Source of the DNA: an uncultured Alphaproteobacteria bacterium
Lineage (GTDB): Bacteria; Pseudomonadota; Alphaproteobacteria; Rickettsiales; UBA1997
DNA length: 5,518 nt
Direction: 5' to 3'
Assembly: GCA_903858915.1 (NCBI GenBank)
Contig: CAIOKL010000156.1
Span: 1-5,518 of the forward strand
The translations under genes were made by a program, and so were the position numbers. Position 1 is the stretch's first letter. Every line of letters starts with the position of its first letter. Below, in pieces: positions 1-5,291 of the stretch. The notes under the pieces are model-generated. The model saw nothing but the letters and a program-made list of their open reading frames with translations. It was not told the DNA's origin and did no database searches.

Positions 1-82
1 AATTATCAAAACCAGCAGTTCAAAAAAATATGGAATTGAAGAATTACAAAATAGTATTGTTGAAGTTTTAAATAATTTATGA
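1..82 (+). CDS. 3' end of a probable small GTPase gene (EngB/YihA-like), partial
   Basis: The window opens inside a reading frame (codons from position 2) that gives 26 residues and ends at TGA 80-82. The tail contains T-S-S-S-K-K-Y-G-I-E-E-L and then a short amphipathic helix ending V-L-N-N-L. In TRAFAC-class GTPases the G5 loop (S-S/A-x-K) is followed by G-I/V-x-x-L and the last helix. In EngB (YihA/YsxC), a GTPase of large-ribosomal-subunit assembly, the protein ends about ten residues later, as here. The match is by motif recognition on a short tail, so another small GTPase is possible. It does not resemble the C-terminus of HslV, the usual upstream neighbour of hslU. The TGA overlaps the ATG of the next small frame (ATGA, 79-82). 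Confidence 0.45.
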   Translation, partial: IIKTSSSKKYGIEELQNSIVEVLNNL

Positions 83-207
83 AAATTATTTTAACAATTT
101 TAATCACAAGTTTTATAATTTTTTTAGCGGGTTTGATCCTTAATTATTCAACTTACAACGGCAATAATAAAACAAAAATTAACAATGAAAAAGAACGCAA
201 AAATTGA
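79..207 (+). CDS. Possible small single-pass membrane peptide, 42 aa
   Basis: An ATG at 79 overlaps the preceding stop in an ATGA arrangement and opens a 42-residue frame ending at TGA 205-207. Residues 3-21 are almost wholly hydrophobic (I, L, F, with one G), led by a lysine, and the rest is polar with many N, K and E. That is the shape of an N-terminal signal anchor with a short soluble tail. There is no lipobox cysteine. The frame runs 23 bases into hslU in another phase. The ATGA coupling favours a real gene. Against it are the short length, the AT-rich DNA that readily codes hydrophobic runs, and a near-consensus promoter inside it at 91-119. I recognise no family. It may be only intergenic DNA carrying the hslU promoter. 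Confidence 0.3.
   Translation: MKIILTILITSFIIFLAGLILNYSTYNGNNKTKINNEKERKN
91..119 (+). promoter_or_regulatory. Sigma-70-type promoter, probably for hslU
   Basis: TTAACA at 91-96 (five of six to the -35 consensus) is followed by a 17-base spacer and TATAAT at 114-119 (perfect -10). Transcription would start near 126 and leave a leader of about 59 bases before the hslU ATG. I see no heat-shock (sigma-32) pattern such as CTTGAAA with CCCAT. hslU therefore seems to have a housekeeping promoter here, although read-through from the upstream gene is also possible. Confidence 0.6.
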
Positions 208-1531
208 AAGCAAAGCCATCGTTAAAGATTTAACTCCAAATCAAATTGTTGAAGAATTAAATCGTTATATTGTCGGACAAAATGAGGCTAAAAAAGCCGT
301 GGCGATTGCCCTTCGCAACCGTTATCGCCGTAAGCTTGTTGAATCTCCGCTTCGTGAAGAAATTATGCCCAAAAATATTTTGATGATTGGACCAACGGGA
401 GTCGGCAAAACTGAAGTGGCGCGTCGCTTAGCCAAACTCGCCAACGCTCCTTTTATTAAAGTTGAAGCCACCAAATTTACCGAAGTCGGTTATGTTGGTC
501 GCGATGTTGATTCCATTATTCGCGACTTACTTGATGTTGCCATCAAAAATTACAAAAATGACATGAAAAAAGAGGTTCGCGAAAAAGCCGAAAAACATGC
601 CAAGAAAAAAATTCTAAAAATTTTAGTCGGCGAAACCGCCCTCGATGAAACTCGTGAAAAATTCTCGAAAATGCTTGATAATGGCGAGATGAACGACAAA
701 GAAATCGAACTAGAAATTATCGATAATTCCAATAATTCCATGAATAGTTTTGATATTCCGGGTGGGCAAGTTGGCATGATTAATATTTCCGAAATGATTG
801 GCAAAGCCATCGGTAGCGAAAGAACAAAAAAAGCGCGCATGACGGTCGAAGACGCCTTGAAAACCTTGATTGACGAAGAGTCAAACAAAATGATCGACGA
901 AGATAAAATCATCAAAAATTCTTTAAAAGCTGTGGAAAATGACGGCATTGTTTTCATCGACGAAATTGACAAAATTTGCGCGCGCGGAAATTTAAAAGGG
1001 GGCGATGTTTCGCGCGAAGGCGTGCAACGCGATTTGCTTCCAATCGTTGAAGGCACGACAATCAGCACCAAATATGGCATCGTCAAAACCGATCATATTT
1101 TATTCATTGCGTCGGGAGCATTTCATATCGCCAAGCCTTCGGATTTATTACCCGAATTGCAAGGTCGTTTTCCCATTCGTGTTCAATTAAAATCATTAAC
1201 CGAAGATGATTTATTAAGAATTTTAACCGAGCCTGAAGCCAGTCTTATCAAGCAATATACGGCTTTACTTGCAGTTGAAAATGTTGTATTAACTTTTAGC
1301 GAAGATGGCATTAAAGAGATGGCAAAAATCGCTTTCAAAGTCAATGGCGAGATTGAAAATATAGGGGCGCGCCGACTTCACACCATGATCGAAAAAATCT
1401 TAGAAGAAGTCAGTTTCGAAGCCAGCGAATTAAAAGCTGGAACCAAAATCAATATCGATTCGGCTTATGTCAACAAGCATCTCGGCGATTTATTATCAAG
1501 CAAAAATGATTTAATGAAGTTTGTGTTGTAG
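185..1531 (+). CDS. hslU: HslU, ATPase/unfoldase subunit of the HslUV protease
   Basis: HslU is a cytoplasmic AAA+ ATPase of the Clp/HSP100 group. Its hexameric ring unfolds proteins and threads them into the HslV peptidase. The 448 residues match the family length (E. coli 443). Visible motifs are Walker A G-P-T-G-V-G-K-T (69-76), the pore loop G-Y-V-G-R-D (102-107), a charged I domain (about 110-245), Walker B V-F-I-D-E-I-D (256-262), the sensor-1 region I-A-S-G-A-F (308-313), E-L-Q-G-R-F-P-I-R with the likely arginine finger (324-332), and sensor 2 I-G-A-R-R-L (393-398). The C-terminus D-L-M-K-F-V-L corresponds to the tail that docks into HslV, so a partner HslV is expected. ATG 185 is the only good start: the same phase has a stop shortly upstream and no ATG, GTG or TTG between. 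This gives a lysine-rich N-terminal extension of roughly a dozen residues. There is no Shine-Dalgarno sequence. hslV does not lie directly upstream, which is unusual. Confidence 0.97.
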   Translation: MKKNAKIESKAIVKDLTPNQIVEELNRYIVGQNEAKKAVAIALRNRYRRKLVESPLREEIMPKNILMIGPTGVGKTEVARRLAKLANAPFIKVEATKFTEVGYVGRDVDSIIRDLLDVAIKNYKNDMKKEVREKAEKHAKKKILKILVGETALDETREKFSKMLDNGEMNDKEIELEIIDNSNNSMNSFDIPGGQVGMINISEMIGKAIGSERTKKARMTVEDALKTLIDEESNKMIDEDKIIKNSLKAVENDGIVFIDEIDKICARGNLKGGDVSREGVQRDLLPIVEGTTISTKYGIVKTDHILFIASGAFHIAKPSDLLPELQGRFPIRVQLKSLTEDDLLRILTEPEASLIKQYTALLAVENVVLTFSEDGIKEMAKIAFKVNGEIENIGARRLHTMIEKILEEVSFEASELKAGTKINIDSAYVNKHLGDLLSSKNDLMKFVL

Positions 1532-1579
1532 AATTGACAGATTGGTTATTTTTAATGAAAAATTTAAATAAATTTCATA

Positions 1580-1607
1580 TTGACAAAAAACTCATTTCAT
1601 ATATGTT
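1580..1607 (+). promoter_or_regulatory. Sigma-70-type promoter for the CCDC90-like gene
   Basis: A perfect TTGACA (1580-1585), a 16-base spacer and TATGTT (1602-1607, four of six to TATAAT) lie 54 bases before the next ATG. The predicted start of transcription, about 1614, falls at the edge of the 16-bp palindrome at 1613-1628. This suggests the coiled-coil gene is transcribed independently of hslU. A second TTGACA at 1534-1539 has no properly spaced -10 box. Confidence 0.5.
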
Positions 1608-1612
1608 TTTTA

Positions 1613-1628
1613 AAATAAATATTTATTT
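1613..1628. repeat. Perfect 16-bp AT palindrome at the predicted transcription start
   Basis: AAATAAAT at 1613-1620 is followed immediately by its exact reverse complement ATTTATTT (1621-1628). The site overlaps the transcription start predicted from the TTGACA/TATGTT promoter, where a dimeric regulator could bind. It is pure A/T in very AT-rich DNA, so chance is a serious alternative. It is not a terminator: it has no G-C pairs and no loop. Confidence 0.3.
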
Positions 1629-1660
1629 ATAGTTAATAATCACCAATAAAAAACTTAATT

Positions 1661-2086
1661 ATGCAAAACACACCATTGATTGAAAAAAACATGTTCAATA
1701 CTCTCGCTTTTTCTAAAAAAATGCAAAATGTCGGCATAACTCAAGCTGTCTCCGAAGAGCTAGCCTCAACACTTCTCAATATGCATGTTAATCAATTTGA
1801 AAATTTACTCACCAAGAATGAATTTTGTAAATTTGAAATTGAAATTAAAAATGAAATGGAAAATTTTGTTACCAAAAACGAATTTTCTAGATTTGAAAAT
1901 GAAATTAAAAAAGAAATTGATGGCGTAAGAAAAGAAATTGGCGAAGTTAAAAGCGAAATGGAAAATTTTGTAACCAAAAAAGAATTTTATGCTGAGATGA
2001 AAAATCTGAACCTTAATCTAACCATCAAAATGGGCGTTATAATGACTACAGGTGTCGGCGCTCTTGGCTTATTAATAAAGCTATAA
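1661..2086 (+). CDS. CCDC90/DUF1640-like tail-anchored coiled-coil protein
   Basis: A 141-residue protein with a small N-terminal head (F12-x-T-L-A-F-S-K-K to about E33), a long charged coiled coil (about 45-118) and one hydrophobic C-terminal segment (about 122-140) ending K-L. This head, stalk and anchor order, with T-K-x-E-F/D-L repeats in the stalk, is typical of the DUF1640/CCDC90 family. Mitochondrial members include MCUR1 and CCDC90B; the bacterial role is not settled. It probably sits in the inner membrane with most of the chain in the cytoplasm and may form coiled-coil oligomers. The stalk holds an internal duplication: residues 47-66 and 67-86 are near copies, and 101-110 repeats the first half. 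M11 (ATG at 1691), just before the head, is an alternative start. Neither start has a Shine-Dalgarno sequence. The gene has its own promoter upstream. Family assignment is by architecture and motif. Confidence 0.75.
   Translation: MQNTPLIEKNMFNTLAFSKKMQNVGITQAVSEELASTLLNMHVNQFENLLTKNEFCKFEIEIKNEMENFVTKNEFSRFENEIKKEIDGVRKEIGEVKSEMENFVTKKEFYAEMKNLNLNLTIKMGVIMTTGVGALGLLIKL
1799..1990 (+). repeat. Tandem 60-bp in-frame repeat plus a third partial copy in the coiled coil
   Basis: Bases 1799-1858 and 1859-1918 are adjacent 60-bp units that differ at 10 positions by my count. Each codes 20 residues starting E-N-L/F-L/V-T-K-N-E-F. A third, 30-base partial copy at 1961-1990 differs from the second at 3 positions. 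The spacing keeps the reading frame. The stalk therefore probably lengthened by duplication of a 20-residue unit. Confidence 0.75.
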
Positions 2087-2089
2087 TTT

Positions 2090-2109
2090 TAAAAGTCATA
2101 AGATTTTTA
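2090..2109 (+). terminator. Weak terminator-like hairpin after the CCDC90-like gene
   Basis: Bases 2090-2097 pair with 2102-2109 (eight pairs including one G-U) around the tetraloop ATAA, starting four bases after the stop codon. The stem has a single G-C pair, and the T run lies inside its 3' arm instead of after it. At best this is a weak intrinsic terminator. Confidence 0.2.
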
Positions 2110-2122
2110 TTCCAAATTTTCT

Positions 2123-2151
2123 CTTTCAATTTTTAAAAAATCGCTTATAAT
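2123..2151 (+). promoter_or_regulatory. Promoter for the purB gene cluster
   Basis: A perfect -10 box TATAAT (2146-2151) lies 44 bases before the purB ATG. The hexamer 17 bases upstream, CTTTCA (2123-2128), matches the -35 consensus at only three positions. Transcription would start near 2158. No purine riboswitch or PurR-like palindrome is visible in the short leader. With 27, 9 and 2 bases between the following genes, this probably serves the whole group. Confidence 0.5.
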
Positions 2152-2195
2152 CACACCAGCAATCTTATCAAAAAAATTTAATTTAAATTCACAAA

Positions 2196-3509
2196 ATGAT
2201 TCTTCGTTATTCGCGCCCCGAAATGACTAAAATTTGGTCACAGGAAAATAAATATCAAATTTGGTTTGATATTGAAGTTCATGCTCTTGAAGCCCTCGAA
2301 ACTCTTCAAATTGCTCCAAGTGGAACCGCCCAAAGAATTCGCGATAATTTCTTAAAAAGTGGTGGTAAATTTGATTGCGATCGCATCGACGAAATTGAAA
2401 GAACCACCAAACATGATGTCATCGCATTTTTAACGCATTTGGCGGAATTGACGGGCGAAAATTCGCGCTTTGTTCACTACGGCATGACTAGCTCCGATGT
2501 CCTCGACACTTGCCTTTCTTCGCAACTTTCGCAAGCTTGCGATTTGCTAATTTCTGATTTAGAAAAAGTTTTAGAAAGTTTAAAAAAACGCGCTTTTGAA
2601 CATAAAAATACTATTTGTGTCGGGCGCTCTCACGGCATTCATGCTGAGCCTACAACCTTCGGATTAAAGCTCGCGCGATTTTACGCCGAATTTTTACGCA
2701 ATCTTCAGCGCTTAAAAAATGCGAGAAAAGAAATTGCGGTTTGCGCCATATCTGGAGCGGTTGGAACGCATGCCAATGTCTCGCCAAAAGTGCAAGAATA
2801 TATTGCCAAAAAATTAAATTTAACTTCAGAAACCACTTCAAGCCAAGTGATTCCGAGAGACCGCCACGCCATGTTTTTCGCGACTTTAGGCGTTATCGCT
2901 TCATCGATTGAAAATATCGCAATCGAGATTCGCCACTTACAAAGAACCGAAGTTTTAGAAGTTGAAGAATTTTTTTCTAAAGGTCAAAAAGGCAGTTCGG
3001 CGATGCCTCACAAACGCAATCCAGTTTTGAGTGAAAACCTTACGGGCTTGGCGCGCATGGTTCGCAGTGCCGTTATTCCCGCCATGGAAAATGTCGCTTT
3101 GTGGCATGAGCGCGATATTTCGCATTCTTCGGTTGAAAGAATGATCGCTCCCGACGCTTGCGTTACGCTTGATTTCGCCTTAACGCGTTTGGCAAATTTA
3201 ATCGAAAATTTGACGGTTTATCCGCAAAATATGCAACGCAATCTTGAAAATTTAGGTGGCTTAGTTTTTTCACAAAGAGTGATGTTATCTTTGATTGACG
3301 AAGCGGGAATTTCACGCGAAGATGCCTACAAAATAGTGCAATCGAACGCCATGAAAATTTGGGCAAAAGAAGCCACCAGTTTTTTAGAATTACTCAAAGC
3401 TGAACCCGAAATTATGCAAAAATTAGGTGAGAAAAAACTCACTGAACTCTTTGATTTGAAATATCACACCAAACATGTTGATGATATTTTTAACGAAGTT
3501 TTCAAATAA
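2196..3509 (+). CDS. purB: Adenylosuccinate lyase
   Basis: PurB works twice in purine synthesis: it splits SAICAR into AICAR and fumarate, and adenylosuccinate into AMP and fumarate. It is a cytoplasmic homotetramer of the fumarase/aspartase superfamily. The 437 residues are normal length. The start M-I-L-R-Y-S-R-P-E-M is the standard N-terminus. Visible active-site segments are T-K-H-D-V (H73), R-F-V-H-Y-G-M-T-S-S-D (H94), G-R-S-H-G-I-H-A-E-P (143-152, with H146 the likely general acid) and the superfamily signature G-S-S-A-M-P-H-K-R-N-P (266-276, with S267 the likely catalytic base). By motif alignment these correspond to H68, H89, H141 and S262 of the Bacillus subtilis enzyme. The C-terminal part N-L-G-G-L-V-F-S-Q-R is also typical. 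It leads a four-gene cluster. Of its 26 arginines, 18 use CGC or CGT, a useful reference for its neighbours. No Shine-Dalgarno sequence precedes the ATG. Confidence 0.97.
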   Translation: MILRYSRPEMTKIWSQENKYQIWFDIEVHALEALETLQIAPSGTAQRIRDNFLKSGGKFDCDRIDEIERTTKHDVIAFLTHLAELTGENSRFVHYGMTSSDVLDTCLSSQLSQACDLLISDLEKVLESLKKRAFEHKNTICVGRSHGIHAEPTTFGLKLARFYAEFLRNLQRLKNARKEIAVCAISGAVGTHANVSPKVQEYIAKKLNLTSETTSSQVIPRDRHAMFFATLGVIASSIENIAIEIRHLQRTEVLEVEEFFSKGQKGSSAMPHKRNPVLSENLTGLARMVRSAVIPAMENVALWHERDISHSSVERMIAPDACVTLDFALTRLANLIENLTVYPQNMQRNLENLGGLVFSQRVMLSLIDEAGISREDAYKIVQSNAMKIWAKEATSFLELLKAEPEIMQKLGEKKLTELFDLKYHTKHVDDIFNEVFK

Positions 3510-3536
3510 ATTTTTCTTTAATTTAATTTAAAAAAT

Positions 3537-4043
3537 ATGACAATCTCAATTTACGAAACCTCGGTTTTGACCTACATCCGCCAGCTCGAAAACTTTTCTG
3601 AAATTTTAAAAAAAGCCCAAATTCATTTAACAAATAAAAAAATTGATGAACAAGTTTTTGTTAATGCGCGTTTATTTGCCGACATGTTGCCACTTTCAAA
3701 ACAAATTCAAATCGCTTGCGATTTTGCTAAATCAAGTTGCGCTCGACTCGCTTCAGTCGAGATTCCAAGCTTCCCCGACAATGAAAAAACTTTCGATGAA
3801 TTTTTAGAAAGAATTACCAAAACTGTAAATTTTTTAAAAACTTTCAAAGCCGATCATTTCGCTTCAAGCGCTGAAAAGAAAATTTCTTACAGCGCTCACG
3901 GCATGGATTTTAATTTTATTGGTCGCGATTATTTGTTAAATTTCGCTTTGCCAAATTTTTATTTCCATTTCGTCACCGCTTATTCTATCCTTAGAAATCA
4001 AGGCGTTGAGATTGGTAAATCTGATTTTATCGGTAAAATATAA
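3537..4043 (+). CDS. DUF1993 family protein
   Basis: A 168-residue soluble protein that looks like a full-length DUF1993 member. It starts with the usual M-x-I-S-x-Y-x-x-S-V. The core A-R-L-F-A-D-M-L-P-L-S-K-Q-I-Q-I-A-C-D-x-A-K (44-65) and the C-terminal L-P-N-F-Y-F-H-F-V-T-A-Y-S-I-L-R (138-153), followed by G-V-x-I-G-K-x-D-F-I-G, are family hallmarks. Members are predicted four-helix bundles related to DinB/YfiT-like proteins. No reaction is known to me, and I would not infer one from the fold. H144 is a possible ligand residue if metal is bound. No signal peptide or membrane segment is seen. It starts 27 bases after purB and ends 9 bases before msrB, with no promoter or terminator visible in either gap, so it is probably co-transcribed with both. 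Confidence 0.88.
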   Translation: MTISIYETSVLTYIRQLENFSEILKKAQIHLTNKKIDEQVFVNARLFADMLPLSKQIQIACDFAKSSCARLASVEIPSFPDNEKTFDEFLERITKTVNFLKTFKADHFASSAEKKISYSAHGMDFNFIGRDYLLNFALPNFYFHFVTAYSILRNQGVEIGKSDFIGKI

Positions 4044-4052
4044 ATTAAAAAA

Positions 4053-4421
4053 ATGTTAAAAAAACTTTCACCACAAGAACGAAAAATTCTCATTGAAAAA
4101 GGCACCGAACCACCTTTTTCAGGAATTTATTGTGACCATTCTGCGAGCGGAATTTATGTTTGCAAACAATGCTCCTCCCCTTTATTTTCTAGCGAAAACA
4201 AATTCCATTCCCATTGTGGTTGGCCAAGTTTTGATGATGAAATTAATCAATCAGTTCAAAAAAATTTAGATGAAGATGGCGAGAGGATGGAAATCCTTTG
4301 TGTCAATTGTGGCGGGCATCTAGGTCATATTTTCTATGGCGAAAACTTCACCAAAAAAAATCAAAGATATTGCGTAAATTCGTTGAGTTTAGATTTTTTG
4401 GATGATAAAAAATCTGCTTAG
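4053..4421 (+). CDS. msrB: Peptide-methionine (R)-S-oxide reductase, zinc-type MsrB
   Basis: MsrB reduces the R form of methionine sulfoxide in oxidised proteins, with thioredoxin as the usual reductant. The 122-residue protein is one complete SelR domain: G-T-E-P-P-F-S-G (17-24), zinc ligands C37-x-x-C40 and C83-x-x-C86, G-W-P-S-F (56-60), G-G-H-L-G-H-I-F (87-94), and R-Y-C-V-N-S (105-110) with catalytic C107. C55, just before G-W-P-S-F, is at the position of the resolving cysteine in two-cysteine MsrBs. H54 stands where many members have glycine (S-G-C-G-W). An additional C27 has no known role. With no signal peptide it should act in the cytoplasm. It sits 9 bases after the DUF1993 gene and 2 bases before the DUF3800 gene, so translational coupling is plausible. 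The leader is A-rich with no Shine-Dalgarno sequence. The stop is TAG. Confidence 0.96.
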   Translation: MLKKLSPQERKILIEKGTEPPFSGIYCDHSASGIYVCKQCSSPLFSSENKFHSHCGWPSFDDEINQSVQKNLDEDGERMEILCVNCGGHLGHIFYGENFTKKNQRYCVNSLSLDFLDDKKSA

Positions 4422-4423
4422 AA

Positions 4424-5047
4424 ATGCTGGTTTTTATTGATGAATCGGGCGATCCTGGATTTAAAATTAACAAGGGTTCAAGTAAGTATTTTGTAATTGT
4501 CCTGATAATTTTTGATGATGATATTGAGGCTGAAAATACTGCTCAAAAAATTAAAAATCTAAAAATAAATCTTGGTAAAAATGAGAAATTTGAATTTAAA
4601 TTTAACAAATGTAACAAAGAAATTAGGTTATCATTTTTAAAATCAATTCAAAATTGTAAATTTAGAATTAGGGCAATAATTTTTGATAAAGAAAAAATTT
4701 ATAGCGATCACCTAAGAGGCTCGAAAGATAGTTTTTACAATTTCGCCTTAGCTCAACTTTTAAAAAATAATGGTAATAATATTTCGAGCGCTAGAATTAG
4801 AATTGATGGTTCTGGCGATAAAAAATTTCGACAAAATTTAGAACATTATCTCAAGAAAAAAATTAACCTTGAAGGTAAAATAATTAGCAATCTGCGATTC
4901 TGTGATTCGGAGAAAAATTTATTAATTCAACTGTCGGATATGGTTGCAGGAAGCCTTAGAAGGTATTATGAAAATCAAGATAATGATTGTGAGGAGTATA
5001 GAAAAATTATAAAAAAGCGGGAAGAAAATATTTGGGAATTTAAATAA
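4424..5047 (+). CDS. DUF3800 domain protein, predicted RNase H-fold enzyme
   Basis: A 207-residue protein with the DUF3800 signature. The N-terminus M-L-V-F-I-D-E-S-G-D-P-G-F carries D6, E7 and D10 on the first strand. E57-F58-K59, the strand R-I-R-I-D-G (D128) and the C-terminal Q-L-S-D-M-V-A-G-S-L-R-R-Y-Y (D172) are the other conserved points. The acidic residues fit a metal-dependent RNase H-like active site. Family members are common in phage-related and accessory islands; their substrate and reaction are not established, so nuclease activity is a prediction. The ending I-W-E-F-K is normal for the family, so it looks complete. The ATG is 2 bases after the msrB stop. None of its 12 arginines uses CGC or CGT (AGA 6, AGG 3, CGA 2, CGG 1), unlike purB, which suggests later acquisition or low expression. 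No antitoxin-like or partner gene is adjacent. Confidence 0.88.
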   Translation: MLVFIDESGDPGFKINKGSSKYFVIVLIIFDDDIEAENTAQKIKNLKINLGKNEKFEFKFNKCNKEIRLSFLKSIQNCKFRIRAIIFDKEKIYSDHLRGSKDSFYNFALAQLLKNNGNNISSARIRIDGSGDKKFRQNLEHYLKKKINLEGKIISNLRFCDSEKNLLIQLSDMVAGSLRRYYENQDNDCEEYRKIIKKREENIWEFK

Positions 5048-5055
5048 TTTTTAGC

Positions 5056-5123
5056 GACTTGGTTTTCTATCAAAGAGAATTCTAAGAACGCACACCATAC
5101 GGTAACAATTCGAAAACCAAGTC
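5056..5123. repeat. Long-armed inverted repeat, possible palindromic element
   Basis: GACTTGGTTTTC at 5056-5067 is matched exactly by its reverse complement GAAAACCAAGTC at 5112-5123, with 44 bases between. A further five pairs are possible (GAATT 5077-5081 with AATTC 5107-5111), leaving a nine-base bulge on one side, and ACC/GGT (5094-5096 with 5101-5103) could close a small tip. The segment is visibly richer in G+C than the surrounding intergenic DNA. It starts 8 bases after the DUF3800 stop. The large loop and lack of a T run argue against a simple intrinsic terminator. It could be a dispersed palindromic repeat, a MITE-like remnant or a structured RNA. Only one copy lies in the window. 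I do not see a tRNA fold. Confidence 0.6.
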
Positions 5124-5164
5124 TTTGTGTAATAAATTTTTGTTTTAATTTTATAATTGTCAAT

Positions 5165-5180
5165 ATTTTTTTAAAAAAAT
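5165..5180. repeat. A/T-only 16-bp palindrome
   Basis: Seven T followed by seven A, flanked by A and T, form a perfect palindrome between the inverted repeat and the last gene. A nearby TATAAT (5152-5157) and TATATT (5264-5269) lack recognisable -35 boxes at 16-18 bases, so I do not call a promoter in 5124-5291. The palindrome may be no more than a homopolymer junction. Confidence 0.25.
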
Positions 5181-5210
5181 CTTAGTTATGTTTAGGGTGA
5201 TGAGTAAAAT

Positions 5211-5238
5211 TTAGAAATAAGTTAATTTGCATTTCTAA
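5211..5238. promoter_or_regulatory. Inverted repeat upstream of the last gene
   Basis: TTAGAAAT (5211-5218) and ATTTCTAA (5231-5238) are exact reverse complements around a 12-base loop, 53 bases before the start codon at 5292. No T run follows on the + strand, so it is not a forward terminator. The shape would suit an operator or a leader hairpin, but the function is unknown. Confidence 0.3.
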
Positions 5239-5291
5239 GGCAAAAATTTAAAAATTAAAACCTTATATTAATCAAAATTTTAATCGATGTA

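Noticed and set aside
550..1086. 178-codon open frame on the - strand
   Set aside because: It lies wholly inside hslU, antisense to conserved AAA+ motifs, and is rich in S, F and I as expected from reading the complement of lysine/glutamate-rich coding DNA. No family resemblance.
1005..1190. 61-codon open frame on the + strand
   Set aside because: It is out of phase inside the conserved Walker B to sensor region of hslU and matches nothing I recognise.
1534..1539. Second TTGACA just after the hslU stop
   Set aside because: No -10-like hexamer lies 15-19 bases downstream, so only the TTGACA at 1580 is called.
1548..1563. Possible terminator hairpin after hslU (ATTTTT, loop AATG, AAAAAT)
   Set aside because: The stem is six A-T pairs with no G-C, so it is too weak to stop transcription and is expected by chance in this DNA.
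1792..1977. 61-codon open frame on the - strand
   Set aside because: It is the shadow of the coiled-coil repeat in the CCDC90-like gene; its apparent repeats simply mirror the 60-bp duplication.
2650..2841. Open frame on the - strand inside purB (a similar one lies at 3163-3366)
   Set aside because: Both lie antisense to conserved PurB coding sequence and look like composition-driven shadows.
5056..5123. A tRNA gene suggested by the TTCGA near the 3' arm
   Set aside because: No seven-pair acceptor stem, anticodon arm or T arm of correct spacing can be drawn; the pairing found is a single long hairpin.
4975..5163. 62-codon open frame on the - strand across the inverted repeat
   Set aside because: It overlaps the end of the DUF3800 gene and the palindromic element, has no recognisable domain, and its openness is explained by the repeat itself. 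The reading through the repeat is noted in a finding.
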